DNA from: Deltaproteobacteria bacterium ADurb.Bin207
Lineage (GTDB): Bacteria; Myxococcota_A; Polyangia; Polyangiales; Polyangiaceae
Assembly (NCBI GenBank): GCA_002070115.1
Contig: MWCO01000070.1
Coordinates: 1 to 32,764, forward strand
DNA length: 32,764 bases
Reading direction: 5' to 3'
Shown here one piece after another: positions 14,823 to 23,179 of the stretch (positions are counted from its first letter, which is position 1; every line of letters starts with the position of its first letter). The notes beneath the pieces were generated by a model that was not told the origin of the DNA, searched no databases, and saw only the letters and a list, made by a program, of their open reading frames with translations. The translations under genes were made by a program, and so were the position numbers.

Positions 14823-15914
14823 ATGGCCCGAGTATTCAACTTCAACCCTGGTCCGGCGGCCCTACCGCTCGCTGCGCTCGAGCGTGCCCAGAACGAATTC
14901 ACCGACTTCAAAGGAACCGGTATGTCCATTCTCGAGCATAGCCATCGAGGAAAGGTCTACGACGCGGTTCACAACGAAGCGATTGGTCTGATTCGGGAGC
15001 TATTGGACGTTCCTGAAGACTATCACGTGCTTTTTTTGCAGGGGGGAGCGAGCCAGCAATTCGCCGTGGTCCCGATGAATCTATTGCCCGCGGGCAAGAG
15101 CGCTGATTACATCCTGACCGGAGCGTGGGGAAAGAAAGCGTTTGCGGAGGCGCAGGTGGTTGGGACCGCGCGGCTTGCTGGCTCCACGGCCGAAGAGAAG
15201 TTCACGCGCGTGACCAAGCAGCAAGAGCTTTCCCTCGACCCCGCTGCTGCCTATGTGCATTTCACCTCGAACGAGACGATTCACGGCGTGCAGTATCTCG
15301 ATGCTTTCCCGGAGACTGGAAATGTGCCGCTCGTCTGCGACATGTCCAGTGACTTTCTCTGGCGAAAGATCGATGTCCGAAAATTCGGCCTCATTTATGC
15401 GGGAGCGCAGAAAAACATTGGTCCTTCGGGGGTGACCTGTGTGCTCGTGCGCAAGGACCTGGTCGAAGCTGGACGAACGGATATTCCGAAAATTTTCCGC
15501 TACAAGACACAGGCGGATGAGAACTCCCTCGCGAATACCGCGCCGACGTTTGCGATTTACATGGTTCGCAACGTCTTGCTTTGGCTCAAAGAGTTTGGCG
15601 GCCTCGCGGCGATCGAGAAGCAGAATCGCGAGAAAGCAAAGCTGCTCTATGGGCTGATTGACGAGAAAAAAGGCTACTATAAATGCCCTGTTTCCCCGGA
15701 GAGCCGTTCGGTGATGAACATCGTGTTTCGTCTTCCGACGCCCGAACTCGAGGCCAAACTCATTGCGGACGCCGCGGCAGCCGGGTTTGTCGGCCTGAAG
15801 GGACATAGAAGCGTGGGAGGAATTCGAGTTTCCGCGTACAACGCGATTCCGCTCGAGGGCATTCAGAAGTTGGTGGCCTATCTCGACGATTTTGCGTCGA
15901 AGAACAAAGCATAA
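14823..15914 (+). CDS. serC: Phosphoserine aminotransferase
   Basis: A PLP-dependent aminotransferase that converts 3-phosphohydroxypyruvate and glutamate to O-phosphoserine (serine synthesis), and acts in the pyridoxal pathway in some bacteria. It is 363 residues, the usual length. The start [11 protein letters not shown], the [12 protein letters not shown] segment, the cofactor-binding LQGGASQQF, and the Schiff-base lysine K197 in [11 protein letters not shown] are all intact, as is the C-terminal [15 protein letters not shown]. It stands alone: about 200 bp separate it from recO, and a convergent gene follows after 104 bp. No serA or serB is in the window. Confidence 0.96.
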   Translation: MARVFNFNPGPAALPLAALERAQNEFTDFKGTGMSILEHSHRGKVYDAVHNEAIGLIRELLDVPEDYHVLFLQGGASQQFAVVPMNLLPAGKSADYILTGAWGKKAFAEAQVVGTARLAGSTAEEKFTRVTKQQELSLDPAAAYVHFTSNETIHGVQYLDAFPETGNVPLVCDMSSDFLWRKIDVRKFGLIYAGAQKNIGPSGVTCVLVRKDLVEAGRTDIPKIFRYKTQADENSLANTAPTFAIYMVRNVLLWLKEFGGLAAIEKQNREKAKLLYGLIDEKKGYYKCPVSPESRSVMNIVFRLPTPELEAKLIADAAAAGFVGLKGHRSVGGIRVSAYNAIPLEGIQKLVAYLDDFASKNKA

Positions 15915-16018
15915 CGCAAGGGCTCCGAGAGAGCTTTGCTCATGGTGGCGTGGGGCTTCGCATGGCGGCTATTTCCTGCTGATGGGAAGACCAAGCGAGG
16001 CCCATGCCCGTCTCATGG

Positions 16019-16858
16019 CTACCACCGATGAGGCGTTTCGCCCAAGCCCACCCGATTTCCCTTCCCATTTCGAACAGTCGTCGTGCTCGTCCCGAGCAAC
16101 GGAAGCGAGACCAGGATACCAAGACCGCCGAGAGACATGGAGGTGATGCCTCCTAGGGTGGCTTCATCGGAGTCTTCGAGACGGCCGAGTCCGTAGGCCA
16201 GGCCGCCTGCCAGAGCAAGCACGATTCCCGCGGTCAACGAGCGTTGGCCCCATACATGCGACGTTTCAGAGCCTGCGTTGACTTGTAAGCTCTCCTCGCC
16301 TTGCTGCGCATCGATCGCAAATGGATTGGAAGGTCGAATGCCGGGGCCGGTAACGCGAAGGTTTTTTTGGTAGACGGTCAGGGATTGATTGCATGGAGCA
16401 TCGCAAGCGAACCTCCAAGGGCCGCCCTGCAAAGGTTGTGTTTCGAGGCGAAGGTGAGGATGGTCTCCAAGCAAATGTATGAGCACCCCCGAGCGGGTGA
16501 CGGCCGGTGGTGAAGAAAAAACGGGTGGTGTGCTCGGTGTTGCGGAAGCAGATGCTTCCACCCACTGGTGTTGTCGAATCTCATCCCAAGCGATTTGGCG
16601 GATTTCGCCTGTGGCCAACTGCAAGGTGATGGTCTTGCCAGGGACGAGTTCGATGATGGCGCCCCGCAGTACGGCTCCCGAGTGAAGCCAGACCAGTTGC
16701 TCTGGCGGACGCTCGATGGGGGGCGCAGAAATAGCGGAGTTGGAGGCGGAAGCGGCTGTGGACGTCTCAGCGCTGCTTGGTTCCGATTGCGCCATCGCAA
16801 GGCCGATGGGTACCGTAACCATAAGAAAAAGCACGAGTTCCAATCTTCGTGGGCGCAT
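16019..16858 (-). CDS. Secreted or membrane protein of unknown function
   Basis: 279 residues. A signal peptide (LELVLFLMVTVPIGLAMAQ) is followed by a Ser/Ala-rich linker. A small beta-rich segment then begins near LVWLHSGAVLRGAIIELVPG and includes the GEIRQIAWDEIRQH strand pattern, a design I associate with uncharacterised myxobacterial envelope proteins. A middle region (about 115-190) has a pair of Cys (CDAPCNQ). Two hydrophobic stretches near the C-terminus (SLTAGIVLALAGGLAYGLG and a following Gly/Leu-rich run) may be membrane helices. I cannot name a function. It is convergent with serC and divergent from the FHA genes. Confidence 0.72.
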   Translation of the reverse strand: MRPRRLELVLFLMVTVPIGLAMAQSEPSSAETSTAASASNSAISAPPIERPPEQLVWLHSGAVLRGAIIELVPGKTITLQLATGEIRQIAWDEIRQHQWVEASASATPSTPPVFSSPPAVTRSGVLIHLLGDHPHLRLETQPLQGGPWRFACDAPCNQSLTVYQKNLRVTGPGIRPSNPFAIDAQQGEESLQVNAGSETSHVWGQRSLTAGIVLALAGGLAYGLGRLEDSDEATLGGITSMSLGGLGILVSLPLLGTSTTTVRNGKGNRVGLGETPHRW

Positions 16859-17009
16859 GCGTAGGCTTGACCACGTTCTAGCCTTGGCTGCAACCAGTTC
16901 CGCAGCCTCATGGTCTCATGGATGTTCGGATAGGGCTTGCACCCTTTGACGTACGTGCCCTTGCGTTGCTACGCTGATGAGGCTGTCCGTCATAGATTGA
17001 GGCTGGGCC

Positions 17010-17873
17010 TTGGCACGTTTTCGACTTCGAATCCAGTTGCAGGAGATAGATCTTGTGCAGGGTGATACCGTGCTGGGGAGAAGTCCCGAATGCCATGTCA
17101 CCATCGAGGATCCGCTCGTATCCCGTATGCACGCGCGCATCGTCATCCAAGGGAGCCAAGCGACGATCCAAGATCTTGGTTCGCGCAATGGTGTACGGGT
17201 CAATGGCGAGCCGATTGATACGGTGACTGGGTTGCGAGATCGGGATCGAATCCGCATCGGGATGCAGGAGTTCGTGTTTTTGGCCGTCTCGCCGAAAGAC
17301 CCACGCATTGCCAGCAAATCCACGGGTTTTCTTCAGCATTGCGAACGATGCGACTATCCGTATCCGGAGGGTAGCCCTGTATGTCCGAATTGCGGGTATG
17401 AGGCGACTCGAGAGCCGGAGGAAAGCACTTTGTCCGGCGTTGTCGGGGACAACAAAGCCAATTGGGCTTCCCAGTTGTTACTCGAACTCATGGATCGAGC
17501 GCTGGCCGTAGGCCGTTGGGAAGAAGCTGAGCAGGTATTGAAAAGGGCGCGTGCCGCTGTCGATGAGCGTCTTGCCATAGGAGAAATGGACCCCTCCCAG
17601 CTCAGTCAGCTTTTGGGCAGCGCTTCGAAAATCGCGCAGACCCTGCAGGCCGAACATTGGGTAACTTGGATCATGGAAAGCTGCGCCAGAATACGTCGCG
17701 CTCCATCCGCCGATGTCGTTGCGCGTCTTCGCACGGTTCCTCTTCGCCATCACGACGTCGTGATTCGGGCCATTGACGCCATTGTCGAGGAACAAGTTCC
17801 GGCCGCGCGCGATGAGGCTCTTGGTATTGCTGCCCTCCTGCAGTGGCGTAAAGAACTCTCCGTACAGGAGTGA
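17010..17873 (+). CDS. FHA-domain protein with zinc ribbon (first of a tandem pair)
   Basis: 287 residues from a TTG start. The FHA domain (about 1-95) has the phosphothreonine-binding pattern: GRSPEC at 23-28, SRMHA, and DLGSRNGVRVNG. A zinc-ribbon-like CxxC-x10-CxxC (CERCDYPYPEG…CPNCGYE) follows at about residues 112-130. The helical C-terminal part includes MDRALAVGRWEEAEQVLKRA and a Trp-rich HWVTWIMES. FHA domains read Ser/Thr-kinase phosphorylation; no kinase gene is nearby. The C-terminal part resembles that of the next gene, pointing to duplication. The stop overlaps or abuts the next gene start. TTG is an unusual start but matches the opening of the neighbour (xxFRLR). Confidence 0.85.
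   Translation: MARFRLRIQLQEIDLVQGDTVLGRSPECHVTIEDPLVSRMHARIVIQGSQATIQDLGSRNGVRVNGEPIDTVTGLRDRDRIRIGMQEFVFLAVSPKDPRIASKSTGFLQHCERCDYPYPEGSPVCPNCGYEATREPEESTLSGVVGDNKANWASQLLLELMDRALAVGRWEEAEQVLKRARAAVDERLAIGEMDPSQLSQLLGSASKIAQTLQAEHWVTWIMESCARIRRAPSADVVARLRTVPLRHHDVVIRAIDAIVEEQVPAARDEALGIAALLQWRKELSVQE
17866..17870 (+). promoter_or_regulatory. Ribosome binding site for the second FHA gene
   Basis: AGGAG, five bases before the ATG at 17876. It supports this start over the overlapping GTG at 17870, which would sit inside the binding site. Confidence 0.6.
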
Positions 17874-17875
17874 AC

Positions 17876-18709
17876 ATGCATTTCCGTCTTCGATATCTGC
17901 ACCACGACTTCGAGTTGCCTCCCGGGCGGTTTCTCATCGGAAGGAGTACGGAGTGTCAGCTATCGCTCGACGATCCGCTCGTGAGTCGAAAACACGCTCT
18001 TCTTGTCGTAACGCCCGATTCCATCGAGCTTCAGGACTTGGGGAGCCGTAACGGTGTGCTGGTCAACGATGAAAAAATATCGACGTCTCGCGATGTCAAT
18101 CATGGTGATCGGATCACCATCGGCTCCCAGTCAATGACGATATACGCTCCTCCAGAGGAAGCGCCGACGGTGAGGGCCTTTGATATCGCTCGAGGGGATT
18201 TGCATGTAACGGTGACAGCGATGGATCCGGTACGCGTTCCCGTGTCGGAGTCGGTCGAGCCGAAAGACGAAGGAACCAGCAAACGGGATGCCTTTCGACT
18301 GCTGGGAGGAGTCGCGGAAAAAGCTCTTGTTCTTGGTCGCGCGGAAGAGGCCGAGCGTTTGCTTTCCACCATGCTCGATCACGTCATGCAAACGGTTCGA
18401 GAAGGAGCAGACATCGACGATAGCCTCATCGAGCAAGCTGGTTATTATGCGGCAAAATTGGCGGGAGCTACGAACAAAGGAGCGTGGGTCAATTACGTGA
18501 TCGAGCTTTATGCTTCGAAGCGCAAACCATGCAGTGCGGCCACGATCGATGAACTGCATGCGGTGTTTCGCAAAGTCAAAGATATCGACCTTGCTGCGTT
18601 GCGAGCCTATGTGGATGCGTTACGCGAGGAGGCGACCAAGCTTGGACCGGCCGATCGTTTTCTCGTTCAGCGCATCGAAGGGCTCGAGCGGCTGGTTGCC
18701 GCACAATGA
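17876..18709 (+). CDS. FHA-domain protein (second of a tandem pair)
   Basis: About 277 residues from the ATG at 17876. The FHA domain shows GRSTECQLSLDDPLVSRKHA and QDLGSRNGVLVND, closely matching the preceding protein. Unlike that protein it has no zinc ribbon. After an acidic, Pro-containing linker the helical C-terminal region (FRLLGGVAEKALVLGRAEEA and later AWVNYVIELYASKR) aligns in order with that of the first FHA protein. A cytoplasmic signalling adaptor is likely, with phosphopeptide partner unknown. It ends seven bases from the convergent dciA-like gene, leaving no room for separate terminators. Confidence 0.85.
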   Translation: MHFRLRYLHHDFELPPGRFLIGRSTECQLSLDDPLVSRKHALLVVTPDSIELQDLGSRNGVLVNDEKISTSRDVNHGDRITIGSQSMTIYAPPEEAPTVRAFDIARGDLHVTVTAMDPVRVPVSESVEPKDEGTSKRDAFRLLGGVAEKALVLGRAEEAERLLSTMLDHVMQTVREGADIDDSLIEQAGYYAAKLAGATNKGAWVNYVIELYASKRKPCSAATIDELHAVFRKVKDIDLAALRAYVDALREEATKLGPADRFLVQRIEGLERLVAAQ

Positions 18710-18716
18710 ATCGAAT

Positions 18717-19262
18717 TCAACCGCTTTGTTTCGTGGCCAAGCTAGCCATCATGGCCGCACGTATAGCCTCTCGAAGCGCATCATCCTGCACGTCATCGAG
18801 ATCGCGCTGCAAATCCTCAGGAAGACACGCTGGCTTGGGAACAAATCGCGTCTCGACTCGACCAGGTCCACGTCGCTCGGGCTGCACAGACGACACCATG
18901 AAACGGACGGTTCTCACGTCGTGACCTTGTGATTGTAGCCGCTGGCAAACCATGCTCGAGAGCATGGACAGCTCTTGTGCCCACACCGAGCTTTTGACGG
19001 CAATCAATAGGGAGCCATCAGGGTCGAGCCGCCGCGGCGATGAGCGATCGGCGAGCCGAAGTCCTACGGCTTCTTGCCATTGTGCCAAGGTGATGGGACA
19101 TCGTGTCAATTGCTCGCGAAAGATCTCGGGCTCGAGGGTCGTGAGCACGTCGTGAAGTGAACGTGGAGTGCTTGCAGTACGGTTCTTACGGCGACGTTTC
19201 GTTCTATGCCTGAGCCAGAAGGATAACGCTTTTCCTTTATAGGCACCGGCCATGCTCTTCAT
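18717..19262 (-). CDS. dciA: DciA/DUF721 family protein (replicative helicase operator)
   Basis: 181 residues. The central domain (about 35-130) fits DUF721/DciA: WQEAVGLRLADRSSPRRL, then the signature DGSLLIAVKSSVWAQELSML, followed by CQRLQSQGHDVRTVRFMV. In bacteria without DnaC/DnaI, DciA helps load the replicative helicase DnaB; that role is family knowledge. The N-terminus is very basic (a run RHRTKRRRKNR) and the C-terminus is acidic. The start could also be the ATG at 19253, which has AGGG nine bases upstream. It is transcribed away from the TM protein gene and towards the FHA pair. Confidence 0.8.
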   Translation of the reverse strand: MKSMAGAYKGKALSFWLRHRTKRRRKNRTASTPRSLHDVLTTLEPEIFREQLTRCPITLAQWQEAVGLRLADRSSPRRLDPDGSLLIAVKSSVWAQELSMLSSMVCQRLQSQGHDVRTVRFMVSSVQPERRGPGRVETRFVPKPACLPEDLQRDLDDVQDDALREAIRAAMMASLATKQSG

Positions 19263-19472
19263 CCCTGCGATGGTCCTTGATGGACAGCTATGTCTTTCCG
19301 CTGAAAAAACCTAATGCTTCACGGCTGTCGCGTCGATGGGTTTCGCATTCTGAACGCAGAGCGCTGGGATGAGTTCACCAGATGGCAAGCATAATCTTTG
19401 TTACGCGGGTGGTTCTGTCGGCTCATCAACTTGCCGTGGTATTCCTTGTTTTTGCGGGCGAAGGGATACGCC

Positions 19473-20201
19473 TCAGGGGATGTGGGATGATGCGGGTGCG
19501 GTGGGGGAGGTAGCCCAGGGCTGCGAGATATAGGGCGCGAGAGCTTCGATGCGTGATTCGGAGACGATGAGGAAACTCAGGCCTGCTCCCAAGGCGACGA
19601 GCAATCCGACGATCAATATGGCGAAAGCGCTGAGAAAGCGGTCTTCCACCGGTTTGGGTAAGGCAGGGAGGGCTGATCGGTGCAGAGCCATCGGTCTGGC
19701 GAACGACTCGGAAGGGGGGAATCGAGGTGGAGGAACGACACGTTTCCACACGTGTTTGGGTTTGCGGCGACGCGGTCGAAAACGGGATGTGGTTGTGGCT
19801 TTCGGTATCGACGGCAAACGCGTGGGGTGAATGCGTTGATGGGATGGTTGTGGTTGTGGAACCGTGGGTGGTACAGCCACGTGTTGCAACGCTTTGGGAG
19901 CGATTGGTGCGACGGGTGGAAGGTTTGCGGGGGCGGTATCCAGACTGCCTGGCCCTGGAATCGTGTCGATGAACGCGGGAAGGCGTTCTTCTTGCCGATT
20001 TCTGTCTGTCAAGTAAAAAACGTCATCGGGTCCAACGCGCGGGGCTGGGTGCGTGTCGGGATTGGCTGGGCGTTCGGAACGATGGGTGCCGGTAGGGTTT
20101 TCGTCGTCATAATCGAGATCCGCGAGATTTCGGCTTCCAAGGATTCGCGTCCGCGTGAACGCGCCAGGGGGAAGCTTATTCGGGTCTTCGCGGTCTGCCA
20201 T
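19473..20201 (-). CDS. Proline-rich protein with one C-terminal membrane segment
   Basis: 242 residues from the ATG at 20201, which has AGAGGA four to five bases upstream. A longer start at 20219 adds six residues. The N-terminal half is rich in charged residues and then Pro/Thr, with a basic cluster (RFRPRRRKPKHVWKR) in the middle. One hydrophobic segment lies at about residues 190-213 (FLSAFAILIVGLLVALGAGLSF) near the C-terminus, with about 30 residues beyond. It looks like an inner-membrane protein with a long disordered cytoplasmic arm. I recognise no domain and give no function. Confidence 0.65.
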   Translation of the reverse strand: MADREDPNKLPPGAFTRTRILGSRNLADLDYDDENPTGTHRSERPANPDTHPAPRVGPDDVFYLTDRNRQEERLPAFIDTIPGPGSLDTAPANLPPVAPIAPKALQHVAVPPTVPQPQPSHQRIHPTRLPSIPKATTTSRFRPRRRKPKHVWKRVVPPPRFPPSESFARPMALHRSALPALPKPVEDRFLSAFAILIVGLLVALGAGLSFLIVSESRIEALAPYISQPWATSPTAPASSHIP

Positions 20202-20317
20202 CGCATCCTCTGCGACCATCTTTTCTCATGTCATGGCATCGGTCAATGAAGCTGCAATTCGAGACGTCGCGCCGAGAAAAGACGAGTGCAAAAGGAGCAG
20301 AAGTTGCATGAAACGGC

Positions 20318-20527
20318 TTACTTGAGCTTGTACCCGGCAACGCCCGCCGTTACGCCCGTGGCTAGGATGATGCCTTCTTGCTCCATTTGAGCGAGTGTTT
20401 TGGAGGCATCCCGTCGCTTGAGGCCGACAGCTTTTCCAATATTGGTGGTCGTATCGGCCCCTTTTCCGCCTATCGTTTTCAAGTACTCGATGATCTTGTC
20501 ACGGTATTGCTCGTATTCGGAACTCAT
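20318..20527 (-). CDS. Small winged-helix-like DNA-binding protein (69 aa)
   Basis: 69 residues, MSSEYEQYRDKIIEYLKTIG at the N-terminus. The start is set by AGGAGG at 20534-20539, six bases upstream. The pattern is a short winged-helix domain of MarR/Zalpha-like shape: helix (YRDKIIEYLKTIG), turn (TTTNIGKAVGL), recognition helix (KRRDASKTLAQMEQEG), then a wing with Gly-rich turns (IILATGVTAGVAGYKL). It would be a single-domain protein, so it probably works as a dimer or as a nucleoid or regulatory factor. It is divergent from the RRM protein gene. Confidence 0.75.
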   Translation of the reverse strand: MSSEYEQYRDKIIEYLKTIGGKGADTTTNIGKAVGLKRRDASKTLAQMEQEGIILATGVTAGVAGYKLK

Positions 20528-20932
20528 GTTCATCCTCCTGGCCGTTGCGGGAAGACCGTGAATCCGGTGTATACGGGTCGATTGGCGCACGCAAGGGCTG
20601 TGCTCGAGGCATTGGGAATAAATGTGAAATCCAAGAGGAGAAGTGTTTTGTGCCGCGTCCCGAAACCAGGGCAGTGTCGCAAAAATGGGGAAAAGCGAAG
20701 CTTGGAGTTGACACCCAGCCCGTCGCGCGGTAGGCGAGGGCATCGCGAACGTTTCTGGTGCTCGGCTCGAAGCTCTCGGCATACTCGGGATTGCAAACAG
20801 CCGTTTCCTCTGGCAACGGTTCACGGATGCGGCATATTCTGCTGCAGTCACTCGTCGGCGAACGGCCCTCCGGGGGGTGACAAGGGATGGCGCGACGAGC
20901 GCGATATTGGCCGTAGGTAACGAGAGAGACAG
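20528..20932. other. Divergent control region between the winged-helix and RRM genes
   Basis: 405 bp with no gene I can support. Frames crossing it are low in recognisable features. TTGACA at 20708-20713 followed 17 bases later by TAGGCG (20731-20736) is a weak sigma-70-like candidate for the plus-strand RRM gene. Its distance to the ATG at 20933 would leave a leader of about 190 bases, long enough for RNA-level (for example cold) control, but that is speculation. Confidence 0.35.
20534..20539 (-). promoter_or_regulatory. Ribosome binding site of the winged-helix gene
   Basis: AGGAGG on the minus strand. It is six bases from the ATG at 20527 but directly against the ATG at 20533, so the downstream start is preferred. 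Confidence 0.75.
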
Positions 20933-21298
20933 ATGGGCAATCGACTGTACGTTGGAAACCTCGCGTATGAAACCACGGAAGAATCTCTGCGAGATGCATT
21001 CTCGCAGTGGGGAGACATTGCGGAGGTAAAGGTTATCCTCGATCGAGACACGGGCCGCTCACGCGGTTTCGCCTTTGTCGAAATGCAGACGCAGGAAGGC
21101 GCCAGCGCTGCTGTTGAAAACATGAATGGCGCCATGGTGGATGGCCGCCCCCTGCGAGTCAATGAAGCAGAAGAACGCCGCCCGCGAGCGGGTGGCGGTG
21201 GCGGCGGCTACGGTGGTGGCGGCGGCTACGGTGGCGGCGGCGGCGGTCGTCGTGGCGGCGGCGGTCGTCGCGGTGGTGGCGGCGGCGGCGGATGGTGA
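20933..21298 (+). CDS. Glycine-rich RRM RNA-binding protein
   Basis: 121 residues. One RRM (about 4-80) contains RNP2 LYVGNL at 5-10 and RNP1 RGFAFVEM at about 44-51, with both aromatic contact positions kept. Residues about 85-121 are a Gly/Arg/Tyr tail of GGGGGYGG and GGRRGG type, ending in Trp. This resembles bacterial Rbp proteins and plant glycine-rich RNA-binding proteins, which in cyanobacteria are often cold-induced; role here is unknown. A CGAGAGAG sequence just upstream serves as ribosome binding site. The tail DNA is nearly a GGC/GGT microsatellite (21187-21295), prone to length change. Confidence 0.93.
   Translation: MGNRLYVGNLAYETTEESLRDAFSQWGDIAEVKVILDRDTGRSRGFAFVEMQTQEGASAAVENMNGAMVDGRPLRVNEAEERRPRAGGGGGGYGGGGGYGGGGGGRRGGGGRRGGGGGGGW
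21187..21295 (+). repeat. GGC/GGT-rich microsatellite in the RRM gene tail
   Basis: Imperfect GGC and GGT triplets, interrupted by TAC and CGT codons, encoding the Gly-rich tail. It stays in frame. Confidence 0.85.
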
Positions 21299-21425
21299 TC
21301 GCTCCTGCTGCTTTTCCTCCCTTCGTATCCCCCCTGTTCTAAGTTCACAAAAATATATCTAAGTCGAAAAAGCATGTGATGCTCATCGATGCATACGCTC
21401 TTGATCCGCGCTATACGACGGGATC

Positions 21426-22142
21426 ATGAATTCCACGAATCAAGATGACGACTCCTTTGCTTCCCTCTTCGAAAATGCAACGACTGTGCAGCGCCAACGA
21501 CATTGGTCGATCGGCGATCGTGTCGAAGGTATCGTCGTAAAAATCGGCTCAAATGCGGTTTTTCTCGACCTGGACGGAAAACGAGAAGCGTTCATTGACC
21601 GTGCCTCTCTTGCGGATGTCACCGGACAGGAGGCGACGCTATCGGTGGGAGATACCATCGTGGCTCGTGTCGCGGAAGTCGGGCGGCATGTGGGAGGCGT
21701 GAGACTGGAACCGTTGTCGATTCGAGCCGCGGGGCAACAAGAGCAATCAGAACGAGTCGAACTCGTGGATGCCGCGGGACCACGCCTGTCGACCGGTGCT
21801 CACGTGAAAGGTCAGATCGTGCGTGTCGAATCGTACGGTGTTTTCCTGCAAATCGAAGGGACCACGGGTCGCGAAGGACGGGGTCTCATCCCCGCATCGG
21901 AGACCGGTTCTCCCAAAGGGACAGACTTACGAAAAAAGTTTCCCCTGGGTACGAACCTGGAGGCCAAAGTGCTCAGCATCGCCGACGATGGGAAAATTCG
22001 TCTTTCGATTCGTGCTCTCCAAGCCGATGAGGAGCGAGCTTCGTTCGAGAGCTTTTCCGACCATTCGAACGACCATCAAGGTGGATTCGGAACAATGGCC
22101 GCAGCCTTTGCCCGCAGCAAAAATAAGTCGAATAAACGCTGA
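21426..22142 (+). CDS. Protein with two S1 RNA-binding domains
   Basis: 238 residues. The first S1 domain (about 27-100) starts at WSIGDRVEGIVVKIGSNAVFLDL, with the usual beta-barrel strands. The second (about 122-200) has GAHVKGQIVRVESYGVFLQI, then GLIPASE, with KFPLGTNLEAKVL and IRLSIRAL closing it. The C-terminus contains TMAAAFARSKNK. Two S1 domains without other catalytic parts suggest an RNA-binding or translation-associated accessory protein; ribosomal S1 is much longer. It follows the RRM gene by 127 bp on the same strand, so both RNA-binding proteins may share control. Confidence 0.88.
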   Translation: MNSTNQDDDSFASLFENATTVQRQRHWSIGDRVEGIVVKIGSNAVFLDLDGKREAFIDRASLADVTGQEATLSVGDTIVARVAEVGRHVGGVRLEPLSIRAAGQQEQSERVELVDAAGPRLSTGAHVKGQIVRVESYGVFLQIEGTTGREGRGLIPASETGSPKGTDLRKKFPLGTNLEAKVLSIADDGKIRLSIRALQADEERASFESFSDHSNDHQGGFGTMAAAFARSKNKSNKR

Positions 22143-22217
22143 CCTCCGTCTCCTATTTCTCCTTCACCGCCATGCCATGTGCCCCTTGCTCCCATATCGC
22201 GCCGTACCGGAGTAGCC

Positions 22218-23126
22218 ATGCCCCTTGCTCCACTTCCTAATCCTGAAAACATCAAACTGCGCCTGCGCGGCTTGTTGGTGGCCATGCCCGCGGTCGCTTT
22301 TTTAGGCTCTTCGCTCATGGCCGCCAATGCCGTCCAAATGGCAAGCCTTCCCGTGCTTCCCATCTCAAGAAGCGCCTTTCGAAAAACCAACCGCTGGGTT
22401 GCCAATACCTGGTGGGGTTGGTGCGTCACCGCTGGCGAAGTCATTCACGACATTTCCCTCGTCGTGTCCGGCGACGATGTCCCCATGCGCGAAAACGCCA
22501 TCGTCATCGTCAATCATCAAGACATGGCAGACATCACCTTTGTGATGGCGTTCGCCAAATCCAAAGACCGGTTGGGCGACCTCAAATGGTTCGTGAAAAA
22601 AGCCATCAAGATCGTGCCGGGAGTCGGATGGGGAATGGTCTTTCTCGACTGTATCTTCGTGGATCGACAATGGACCTCGGACCGAGCTTCCGTGCAAGCT
22701 GCTTTCCGGCGCTTTTCACGGGACTCTATCCCGATATGGTTAGTCTCCTTCGTGGAAGGAACGCGGTTGACGCCCGAAAAACTAGTTCAATCCCAACGCT
22801 ACGCCAGACAATTGGGAATCGAACCCCTCGATCACGTGCTGCTCCCAAGAACCAAAGGATTCGTCGCTTCCGTGCAGGGACTCCGTGATCATGTCGATGC
22901 GGTTTATGATCTCACCTTGGGCTACGAACATGGTGTCCCTAGCCTATGGCAGTATATCCAAGGTTTTTCTCCGCGAGCCCATCTGCATGTTCGACGCTTC
23001 CCCATGGCGGATCTTCCCCATGATCCGGAGGCATTGGCGGCCTGGCTTCATGCGCGGTTCCGTGAAAAAGATGAGTTGTTGTCCCGCTACTACCAAAGCG
23101 GATCGTTTCAGGAAACCGGGTCTTGA
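22218..23126 (+). CDS. PlsC-type acyltransferase
   Basis: 302 residues from the ATG at 22218, which has GGAG five bases upstream. An upstream GTG (22179) also gives MPLAP because the DNA is locally duplicated. The acyltransferase motifs are NHQDMAD (99-105, the HxxxxD catalytic pair), GWGMVFLDCIFVDR (137-150), FVEGTR (178-183) and VLLPRTKGF (207-215). A hydrophobic stretch at about 18-45 may anchor it to the inner membrane. The order resembles the lysophospholipid/1-acylglycerol-3-phosphate acyltransferase group (YihG-like). The acceptor cannot be told from sequence. It is convergent with the surface-protein operon. Confidence 0.9.
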   Translation: MPLAPLPNPENIKLRLRGLLVAMPAVAFLGSSLMAANAVQMASLPVLPISRSAFRKTNRWVANTWWGWCVTAGEVIHDISLVVSGDDVPMRENAIVIVNHQDMADITFVMAFAKSKDRLGDLKWFVKKAIKIVPGVGWGMVFLDCIFVDRQWTSDRASVQAAFRRFSRDSIPIWLVSFVEGTRLTPEKLVQSQRYARQLGIEPLDHVLLPRTKGFVASVQGLRDHVDAVYDLTLGYEHGVPSLWQYIQGFSPRAHLHVRRFPMADLPHDPEALAAWLHARFREKDELLSRYYQSGSFQETGS

Positions 23127-23179
23127 ATCATCTCTTCAGCATCCGGTTGCCGTGATACCCCCGCCCGCGACGTATCGCA

